Positions 8,219 through 13,415 of a DNA stretch of 13,415 nt are shown here, piece after piece. A program made the translations under genes and the position numbers. The first letter of the stretch is position 1. The number at the start of each line of letters is the position of its first letter. Under the pieces are notes generated by a model, which saw only the letters and a program-made list of their open reading frames with translations, had not been told where the DNA came from and searched no databases. The DNA is from an uncultured Gammaproteobacteria bacterium. Its GTDB lineage: Bacteria; Pseudomonadota; Gammaproteobacteria; Xanthomonadales; Xanthomonadaceae. The stretch lies in assembly GCA_946885735.1 (NCBI GenBank), contig CAMPGW010000082.1, forward strand, positions 1 through 13,415, written 5' to 3'.

Positions 8219-8770
8219 ATGCACACGCCGCTGATGGACATTCCCGAGGACCTGCGCGCACGCGCGGCACGCATCCGCCTGGTCGCCTTCGACGTGGACG
8301 GCACGCTCACCGACGGACGCCTGTGGCTGGATGCCGAGGGCCGTGATTCCAAGGCCTTCAGCGCCCGCGACGGACTCGGCCTGCGCATGCTCGAGGACAA
8401 CGGCATCGCCGTCGCCTGGATCACCGCCCGCGACAGCGCCTCGGCGCGCGTCCGCGCCCATGACCTGCGTATCAGCCATGTCTTCACCGGCGTGCACGAC
8501 AAGCTGGCCTGCCTGCGCGAGCTCTGCGCCGGCCTCGGCCTGGGCCACGACGAGGTCGCCTACATGGGCGACGACCTCAACGACCTGTGCCTGTTCGGCG
8601 ACGTCGGGCTGGCGGCCTGCCCGGCGGACGCGCACCCCTGGGTGCTCGAGCGCGCGCACTGGCGTTCCGTCGCCGGCGGTGGTTATGGCGCGGCGCGCGA
8701 ACTCTGCGACCTGGTCCTGCAGGCGCGCGGCCTCGACGAGATCGCCCTGGCCCGGTACCTGCACGGATGA
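8219..8770 (+). CDS. kdsC: 3-deoxy-D-manno-octulosonate 8-phosphate phosphatase
   Basis: KdsC removes phosphate from Kdo 8-phosphate to give Kdo, in the cytoplasm. The protein has 183 residues (E. coli 188) and is a cap-less HAD-superfamily phosphatase. Motif I is FDVDGTLTDG with nucleophile D25 and acid/base D27; motif II is the Thr in WITARDS (about 69); the motif III Lys is K95 in HDKLACL; motif IV is GDDLND (117-122). The KdsC-type C-terminal loop GGGYGAARELCDLVL (153-167), which reaches the neighbouring subunit's active site in the tetramer, is intact. The ATG at 8219 is used; a second at 8234 would shorten it by five residues. Its TGA overlaps the lptC ATG by 4 bases. Confidence 0.96.
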   Translation: MHTPLMDIPEDLRARAARIRLVAFDVDGTLTDGRLWLDAEGRDSKAFSARDGLGLRMLEDNGIAVAWITARDSASARVRAHDLRISHVFTGVHDKLACLRELCAGLGLGHDEVAYMGDDLNDLCLFGDVGLAACPADAHPWVLERAHWRSVAGGGYGAARELCDLVLQARGLDEIALARYLHG

Positions 8771-9336
8771 TCCTGCGCCGCCGGGGGCTGGTCGCCTTCA
8801 CCCTGCTGGCCGTGGCGGTCGCGGGCGGCCTGGCGGTGTGGCAGTTGCGTCCGGCGCCGCCCCCGCCGCCGGTCAATCCCGCGCGTTCGGACTACATCCT
8901 CGAGAACTTCGAGCTCGTGTCCCTGGACGAGGCCGGCAAGGAGAGCTTCTCGGTCTCGGCGCCGCGGCTCGAGCGCGACCCGCGTGGCAAGAGCCTGACC
9001 CTGCAGCTGCCCCGGTTCAGCTTCCCGGACAAGGACGGCGGCCGCTGGCTGGCGACCTCGAAAACCGCCTGGGTGGCGGAAAAGGGCGTGGAAGTGCGCC
9101 TGATCGACCGCGTGGAACTGGTGGGCCCGCCGACCCCGACCGGGGACCGAACCCGCTTCAGCACCGCCCGCCTGCAGGTCTTCCCCAAGCAGGACCTGGC
9201 ACTGAGCCAGGATCGGGTGACCGTCAGCCGGGCCGACTCTATACTGCGTGGCACCGGGCTGCGCGCCGACATGCGCAGCAAACGTATCCAGCTGCTCGAC
9301 GACGTCAAAGGACGCTATGCGCCGCCCCCGCCCTGA
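8767..9336 (+). CDS. lptC: LPS export system protein LptC
   Basis: LptC is the bitopic inner-membrane protein that receives LPS from the LptB2FG transporter and passes it to LptA. The protein has 189 residues (E. coli 191). A short basic N-terminus (MILRRRG) precedes a single membrane helix at about 8-26. A proline-rich linker (RPAPPPPPVNP, 27-37) leads into the periplasmic beta-jellyroll, beginning SDYILENFELVSLDEAGKE. Similarity to E. coli LptC is weak by eye; the call rests on topology, length and position between kdsC and lptA. The start overlaps the kdsC stop (ATGA). The last 20 bases overlap the beginning of lptA in another frame, so the terminal APPPP residues are encoded by the same bases as the lptA N-terminus. 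Confidence 0.93.
   Translation: MILRRRGLVAFTLLAVAVAGGLAVWQLRPAPPPPPVNPARSDYILENFELVSLDEAGKESFSVSAPRLERDPRGKSLTLQLPRFSFPDKDGGRWLATSKTAWVAEKGVEVRLIDRVELVGPPTPTGDRTRFSTARLQVFPKQDLALSQDRVTVSRADSILRGTGLRADMRSKRIQLLDDVKGRYAPPPP
9307..9312 (+). promoter_or_regulatory. Ribosome binding site for lptA inside lptC
   Basis: AAAGGA lies 4 bases before the ATG at 9317, within the last codons of lptC. It supports that start over an upstream in-frame ATG at 9248 or the internal ATG at 9359. Confidence 0.5.
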
Positions 9337-9859
9337 TTCCTCCCGCTCCGCCCGGCTGATGATCCTGCTGTTGGCCATCGGCGTGGCCGCGTCCGCGCAA
9401 GCCAAGACCACCGATCGCAACGCGCCGATGGACATCAATGCCGGGCATTCCGACGCCTTGCTCACCGACGACGGCACCACCACGCTGAGCCAGGGCGTCG
9501 TGATCACCCAGGGCACGCTGGAAGTGCGCTCCGACACGGCGCGGCTGTTTCGCGCCGGGGGCGAATTGAGCCGCATCGTGCTGACCGGCGCACCGGCCGT
9601 GCTCAAGCAGGTGAACGACAACGGCGAGCCGATGACGGCCCGCGCGTCCCAGATCGTCTACACGGTGGACAGCGACGTGGTCGTGCTGACCGGCGCGGTG
9701 ACGATCGAGCAGCCGCGTGGCAACTTGCGCGGCGAAAACGTCACCTACGACCTCAAGACCGGCCGCCTGAACGGTGGCGGCGACGGCTCGCGGGTGCAGA
9801 TGCGCATCATGCCCAAGTCCGCCACGACCACGCCGCCGGCCGAAGCGCCCGCCAACTGA
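9317..9859 (+). CDS. lptA: LPS transport periplasmic protein LptA
   Basis: LptA forms the periplasmic bridge that carries LPS from LptC to LptD at the outer membrane. The protein has 180 residues (E. coli 185). The N-terminus carries arginines ([13 protein letters not shown]), then a hydrophobic core (about 14-28) and a signal peptidase site in ASAQA, giving a mature start [17 protein letters not shown]. The OstA/LptA domain follows, with strand-forming repeats: [51 protein letters not shown] and [11 protein letters not shown]. The motif pattern of D/N-G and Q-G-x-hydrophobic turns is typical. The chosen ATG has a purine-rich site just before it and a 20-base overlap with lptC; a start at 9359 would leave the signal peptide without its basic end. 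lptB begins 13 bases after the stop. Confidence 0.94.
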   Translation: MRRPRPDSSRSARLMILLLAIGVAASAQAKTTDRNAPMDINAGHSDALLTDDGTTTLSQGVVITQGTLEVRSDTARLFRAGGELSRIVLTGAPAVLKQVNDNGEPMTARASQIVYTVDSDVVVLTGAVTIEQPRGNLRGENVTYDLKTGRLNGGGDGSRVQMRIMPKSATTTPPAEAPAN

Positions 9860-9872
9860 TGGCATCCCCCTG

Positions 9873-10592
9873 ATGCTGTCGGCCCGCGGGTTGCGCAAGC
9901 GCTACAAGTCGCGCGAAGTGGTGCATGACTTCGGCCTGGACCTGAGCCAGGGCGAGGTCGTCGGCCTGCTCGGGCCGAACGGCGCCGGCAAGACCACCTG
10001 CTTCTACATGATCGTCGGCCTGGTGCCGACCGACGCCGGGCAGATCCTGCTCGACGACAAGGACATCACGTCCCTGCCGATGCACGAGCGCGCGCGCCGT
10101 GGCATCGGCTACCTGCCGCAGGAAGCCTCGGTGTTCCGCAAGCTCAGCGTCGCCGACAACCTGATGGCGGTGCTCGAACTGCGCACCGACCTCACGCCGG
10201 CCGCGCGCAAGCGCGAGCTGCAGTCGCTGCTGGAGGAACTGCAGGTGGCCAACGTGGCCGGCCAGCTTGGCGCCAGCCTGTCGGGCGGCGAGCGCCGCCG
10301 GGTCGAGATCGCCCGTGCCCTGGCGGCGAACCCGCGCCTGATCCTCCTCGACGAGCCCTTCGCCGGTGTGGACCCGATCTCGGTCGGCGAAATCCAGAAG
10401 ATCGTCCGCCACCTGAAGCAACGCGGAATCGGGGTGCTGATCACGGACCACAATGTCCGCGAAACCTTGGGCATCTGCGACCGGGCGTATATCCTCAACG
10501 CAGGAAGCGTACTGGCCCAAGGATCCCCCGAAGCCGTGCTCGCCAATCCCGACGTGCGGCGCGTCTACCTGGGCGAATCCTTCCGCCTGTAG
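9873..10592 (+). CDS. lptB: LPS export ABC transporter ATPase LptB
   Basis: LptB is the cytoplasmic ATPase dimer that powers LPS extraction by LptFG. The protein has 239 residues (E. coli 241). All ABC motifs are in place: Walker A GPNGAGKT (34-41), the Q-loop Gln in LPQEASVF (83), the signature LSGGE (136-140), Walker B LILLDE with D160 and E161, then the D-loop AGVDP, and the switch His193 in ITDHNV. The segment [21 protein letters not shown] is characteristic of the LptB branch. The ATG at 9873 gives the usual N-terminus [17 protein letters not shown]; a longer in-frame opening to 9774 reads through the end of lptA and is rejected. lptF and lptG, the membrane partners, are not in the window and are normally encoded elsewhere. 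It is followed by rpoN after 36 bp, the same order as in E. coli. Confidence 0.98.
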   Translation: MLSARGLRKRYKSREVVHDFGLDLSQGEVVGLLGPNGAGKTTCFYMIVGLVPTDAGQILLDDKDITSLPMHERARRGIGYLPQEASVFRKLSVADNLMAVLELRTDLTPAARKRELQSLLEELQVANVAGQLGASLSGGERRRVEIARALAANPRLILLDEPFAGVDPISVGEIQKIVRHLKQRGIGVLITDHNVRETLGICDRAYILNAGSVLAQGSPEAVLANPDVRRVYLGESFRL

Positions 10593-10628
10593 CCGCCTCG
10601 GCCGGGTCGGCGCGCCGGACCGCCCGAC

Positions 10629-12065
10629 ATGAAGCCGACCCTGCAGATCCGCCTCGGGCAGTCCCTGACGCTCACGCCGCAGTTGCGGCTGGCGATCCGG
10701 CTGTTGCAGCTGTCGGCCGCCGAACTCGAGCTGGAAGTCAACGAGGCGGTCGACGCCAACCCGATGCTCGAGCGCGAGGGCGAAGGCGAGGCCGAGCCGG
10801 GCGAGTCCGCAGCCGAGGATGCCCTCGAACGCCCGGAGGAGATCCGCGCCGACGCCGAGGCCGCCGTGGATGGCTTCGGCGAGGACGACACACCGGAGTT
10901 CCGCTGGGAGGACGAGCGCAGCGGCTCCGGCTCCGGTTCGGGCGTCGGCGGCGAGGACGATCGCGAGGACGTGCGCGCCGCGCCCCAGGACCTGCACTCG
11001 CACCTGGAATGGCAACTGCAGCTGAGCCACCTCAACGCGCGCGACCTGCGCATCGGCCACGCGATCATCGAGGCGATCGACGATGACGGTTACCTGCAGG
11101 TTCCGCTGGAGGACGTGCAGGCGGCGCTCGCGCCCGATATCGCGGTTTCCCTGGCCGACATCGAGACGGTGCTGATGCTGGTGCAACGCTTCGATCCGGT
11201 CGGTGTCGGCGCACGCAGTTTGTCCGAATGCCTGTGCGTGCAGCTCGGCCTGCTGGATGCGGAAACGCCCGGGCTCGCACTCGCGCGCACGCTGTGTTTG
11301 CAGCACCTGGACACGCTGGCGCGACTCGGCACCGCGCGCCTGGCGAGCCAGCTGCGGCTGCCGGTCTCGGCGGTGGACGAGGCGGTGGCGCTGCTGCGCT
11401 CGCTCGATCCGCGGCCCGGCGCCGGCATCGGCGGAAGCGAGCCCGACTACATCGTGCCCGACGCCATCGCCTACCGGCAGGGCGGCGTCTGGAAGGTGGC
11501 CACCAACAGCGGCAGCCAGCCGCGGATCGGCATCAACCGGCACTACGAGCGGCTGATCGGAAAGTCCACCCGCGAAGACGACAGCTACCTGCGCGCCCAG
11601 TTGCAGGAGGCGCGCTGGCTGATCAAGAGCCTGGAGACGCGAGCCGAAACCCTGCTGCGCGTCGCCCAAGCCATCGTGAAGGCGCAGAGCGGCTTCCTCG
11701 AGCACGGCCCGCAGGCGATGCGGCCGCTCACCCTGCGTGAAGTCGCCGATGAACTGGGCCTGCACGAATCCACGATTTCACGTGCCACCACTCGCAAGTA
11801 CCTGCGCACCCCGCGCGGAACCTTCGAGTTCAAGCACTTCTTCAGCTCGGGCATCGCCACCGACAGCGGCGGCGGCGCCTCGGCCACCGCCATCCAGGCC
11901 ATGTTGCGTGCGCTGATCGACAAGGAAAACCCGCGAACGCCGCTTTCCGACGCGAAATTGGCCGAAATGCTGAAGGCGGACGGCATCCCCGTGGCCCGGC
12001 GAACTGTGGCAAAGTACCGGGAAGCCATGAACATTCCCTCGTCCACCGAGCGGCAGCGGCTCTAG
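10629..12065 (+). CDS. rpoN: RNA polymerase sigma-54 factor
   Basis: Sigma-54 directs RNA polymerase to -24/-12 promoters that need an AAA+ activator. The protein has 478 residues (E. coli 477). Region I is glutamine/leucine-rich, MKPTLQIRLGQSLTLTPQLRLAIRLLQ (1-27). Region II is an acidic, variable linker (about 48-118), here with a Ser-Gly repeat at 98-106 between acidic blocks. Region III holds the core-binding domain (about 120-300, with DDDGYL and FDPVGVGARSL), the helix-turn-helix region with LREVADELGLHESTISRAT (369-387), and the perfect RpoN box ARRTVAKYRE (456-465), which reads the -24 element. The start at 10629 matches the conserved N-terminus. No strong Shine-Dalgarno site is visible. 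It sits between lptB and hpf as in many proteobacteria. Confidence 0.98.
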   Translation: MKPTLQIRLGQSLTLTPQLRLAIRLLQLSAAELELEVNEAVDANPMLEREGEGEAEPGESAAEDALERPEEIRADAEAAVDGFGEDDTPEFRWEDERSGSGSGSGVGGEDDREDVRAAPQDLHSHLEWQLQLSHLNARDLRIGHAIIEAIDDDGYLQVPLEDVQAALAPDIAVSLADIETVLMLVQRFDPVGVGARSLSECLCVQLGLLDAETPGLALARTLCLQHLDTLARLGTARLASQLRLPVSAVDEAVALLRSLDPRPGAGIGGSEPDYIVPDAIAYRQGGVWKVATNSGSQPRIGINRHYERLIGKSTREDDSYLRAQLQEARWLIKSLETRAETLLRVAQAIVKAQSGFLEHGPQAMRPLTLREVADELGLHESTISRATTRKYLRTPRGTFEFKHFFSSGIATDSGGGASATAIQAMLRALIDKENPRTPLSDAKLAEMLKADGIPVARRTVAKYREAMNIPSSTERQRL

Positions 12066-12108
12066 GAGGCGCCGACCGTCGCCAGGCGCGGGCAACCACC
12101 CCGGTTTG

Positions 12109-12115
12109 AAGGAGG
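12109..12115 (+). promoter_or_regulatory. Strong Shine-Dalgarno site for hpf
   Basis: AAGGAGG lies 8 bases before the ATG at 12124, a near-perfect anti-16S match at ideal spacing. It fixes the hpf start: the alternative in-frame TTG at 12106 overlaps this site. Most other genes here lack a comparable site, so hpf may be translated unusually well. Confidence 0.8.
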
Positions 12116-12123
12116 AAGCAGCC

Positions 12124-12450
12124 ATGCGATTCGAGATCAGCGGCCACCAGATGGACGTCACCCCCGCCCTGCGCGACTACGCCGAGGAGAAGCTGGGGAA
12201 ACTGTCGCGGCACTTCGAGCAGCACCTGGAGGCGCGCATGATCCTGGCGGTGGACAAACTCGAGCACAAGGCCGAGGCCACCATCCACACCCCTGGCAAG
12301 ACCTTGTTCGCGGACGCGATGGCGCCCGACATGTACGCCGCCATCGACCTGCTGGTGGACAAGCTCGACCGGCTGGTGCTCAAGCAGAAAGAAAAGACCA
12401 AGGACCACCACCGCGGCGAGTCTGCCGCGCGTTCCGACAGTTTCGGCTGA
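12124..12450 (+). CDS. hpf: Ribosome hibernation promoting factor (short HPF/YfiA family)
   Basis: HPF binds the small ribosomal subunit in the decoding region and promotes inactive ribosome dimers in stationary phase or starvation. The protein has 108 residues (E. coli HPF 95), so it is the short form without the C-terminal dimerisation domain of long HPF. The family N-terminus is clear: MRFEISGHQMDVTPALRDY (1-19), then EEKLGKLSRHF, and later ATIHTPGKTLFADAMAPDMYAAIDLLVDKLDRLVLKQKEK (about 53-92), with the beta-alpha-beta-beta-beta-alpha layout. The tail after about residue 90 is charged and Ser-rich, probably disordered. It follows rpoN after 58 bp with its own strong ribosome binding site. 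hprK starts 18 bases after its stop; ptsN, which follows hpf in E. coli, is not between them. Confidence 0.95.
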   Translation: MRFEISGHQMDVTPALRDYAEEKLGKLSRHFEQHLEARMILAVDKLEHKAEATIHTPGKTLFADAMAPDMYAAIDLLVDKLDRLVLKQKEKTKDHHRGESAARSDSFG

Positions 12451-12468
12451 TCGCCCCTCGGGAGCCGC

Positions 12469-13415
12469 ATGCGTAACCGGATCAGCGCCCGCGAGCTGTT
12501 CGACCAGCTCCACGAACGGCTCGCGCTGCGCTGGGTCACGTCCGGCCAGCGCGGCGGCGAGCGCACCCTCGAACGCGGCGAGCAGCAGACCCGGCGCCCG
12601 TCCCTGGCCGGTTACCTCAACGTCATCCACCCCAACAAGGTGCAGATCGTCGGCTCGGCCGAGCTGGCCTGGCTGGACACGCTGGATGCGCGCCAGCGCT
12701 GGGAAACGCTCGAACGCATCATCGGCCTCGCCCCGATGGCACTGGTCATCAGCCAGAACCAGGTCTGCCCGCCGGACCTGCGCAGCATCGCCGAAGAGAG
12801 CAACACCGCAGTCTGGGTCTCCGGCCGCCGCGGCTACGAACTGCTCAACCTGCTGCAGTACCACATGGCGCTGGCGCTGGCGCCGCAGGTCAGCCTGCAT
12901 GGCGTTTTCATGGAGATATTTTCCATCGGCGTGTTGCTGACCGGCGAATCCGGCGTCGGCAAGAGCGAGCTGGCGCTGGAGCTGATCTCGCGCGGCCACC
13001 GCCTGGTCGCCGACGACGCACCCGAGTTCACCCAGATCGCGCCCGACGTGCTCGACGGCACCTGCCCGGAGATGCTGCAGGATATGCTGGAGGTCCGCGG
13101 CCTGGGCGTGATGAACATCCGCCAGATGTTCGGCGACACCGCGGTGAAGCGGAACAAGTACCTGCGCCTGATCGTGCAGCTGGTGCGCGCACCCGAGGCC
13201 GCCAGCGCCGACGCGATGACGCGGCTGACCGGCGAAACCGCCGCGCCCTGCCGGGTGCTCGACCTGGAGGTGCCGGTGTTCCAGTTGCCGGTCGCCGCCG
13301 GCCGCAACCTGGCGGTGCTGACCGAGGCGGCGGTGCGCCTGCACATGTTGCGCGCCAAGGGCCTGGACCCCGCGGCCGCCTTCCTTGCCCGCCACGCCAC
13401 CCTGCTGTCCATGAG
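12469..13415 (+). CDS. hprK: HPr kinase/phosphorylase (3' end at or beyond window edge)
   Basis: HprK is a bifunctional enzyme that phosphorylates, and removes phosphate from, a regulatory serine of the PTS protein HPr or its nitrogen-branch homologue. The frame is open from the ATG at 12469 to the right edge: 315 codons, about the full family length (310-320), so at most a few residues are probably missing. The N-terminal domain (about 1-130) begins [22 protein letters not shown]. The kinase domain has His144 before [28 protein letters not shown] in frame. Walker A GESGVGKS is at 159-166, then RLVADD with D182-D183, and the HprK signature [16 protein letters not shown] at 207-222. A GGGAG sequence at 12460-12464 can serve as ribosome binding site. 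In proteobacteria without classical sugar-PTS control, HprK is usually next to PTS-Ntr genes; rapZ and npr-type genes may follow outside the window. Confidence 0.96.
   Translation, partial: MRNRISARELFDQLHERLALRWVTSGQRGGERTLERGEQQTRRPSLAGYLNVIHPNKVQIVGSAELAWLDTLDARQRWETLERIIGLAPMALVISQNQVCPPDLRSIAEESNTAVWVSGRRGYELLNLLQYHMALALAPQVSLHGVFMEIFSIGVLLTGESGVGKSELALELISRGHRLVADDAPEFTQIAPDVLDGTCPEMLQDMLEVRGLGVMNIRQMFGDTAVKRNKYLRLIVQLVRAPEAASADAMTRLTGETAAPCRVLDLEVPVFQLPVAAGRNLAVLTEAAVRLHMLRAKGLDPAAAFLARHATLLSM

Noticed and set aside
9807..11765. A 652-codon minus-strand open frame across lptB and rpoN
   Set aside because: It is fully antisense to two well-conserved genes, has shadow-type composition and contains no recognisable domain.
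12106..12123. TTG start for HPF at 12106
   Set aside because: It overlaps the strong AAGGAGG ribosome binding site that is ideally spaced for the ATG at 12124, where the conserved HPF N-terminus begins.
11842..13395. A 517-codon minus-strand open frame across the end of rpoN, hpf and hprK
   Set aside because: It lies antisense to three conserved genes; repeated His/Gln/Asp/Val-rich text shows it is a shadow.

Overview
The window is GC-rich (estimated by eye near 70%) chromosomal DNA. Gene content and order point to a gammaproteobacterium of the Xanthomonadaceae/Lysobacteraceae group (Lysobacter-, Luteimonas- or Xanthomonas-like). This taxonomic call is from synteny and protein style, not a search. 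Nothing indicates a plasmid, phage or genomic island; almost all of it is core housekeeping sequence with very tight gene packing.

Layout. (1) Positions 1-2659, minus strand: a three-gene run reading leftward, DUF2066 secreted protein -> CDP-alcohol phosphatidyltransferase -> AI-2E/PerM-family membrane protein (cut by the left edge). (2) Positions 2778-5181, plus strand: purM-purN-DUF3108, divergent from the first run and joined by 1- and 4-base stop/start overlaps. (3) Positions 5182-5573: the only gene-free stretch over 300 bases, lying between two converging genes. It holds two nested-palindrome elements that share a 49-bp core in opposite orientations. (4) Positions 5574-7112, minus strand: ibaG (BolA family) -> murA. 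(5) Positions 7192-10592, plus strand: kdsD-kdsC-lptC-lptA-lptB, then rpoN, hpf and hprK (cut by the right edge).

How the genes work together. purM and purN are two steps of de novo purine synthesis. murA is the first committed step of peptidoglycan synthesis. kdsD and kdsC make Kdo for the LPS inner core, and lptC/lptA/lptB encode the inner-membrane and periplasmic parts of LPS export, so region 5 couples LPS precursor supply to LPS transport. rpoN (sigma-54), hpf (ribosome hibernation) and hprK (HPr kinase/phosphorylase) form the usual nitrogen-PTS-linked neighbourhood. Here, however, hpf is followed directly by hprK, with no ptsN between them.

Most unusual feature. The 5214-5556 region is the part not explained by ordinary annotation. 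Two long hairpins have unrelated arms (18 bp and 34 bp), yet each carries the same 49-bp core in its loop. The two cores differ by a compensatory base-pair swap in an inner hairpin. Each element starts 17-32 bp past the stop codon of the gene it follows, in the same orientation relative to that gene.
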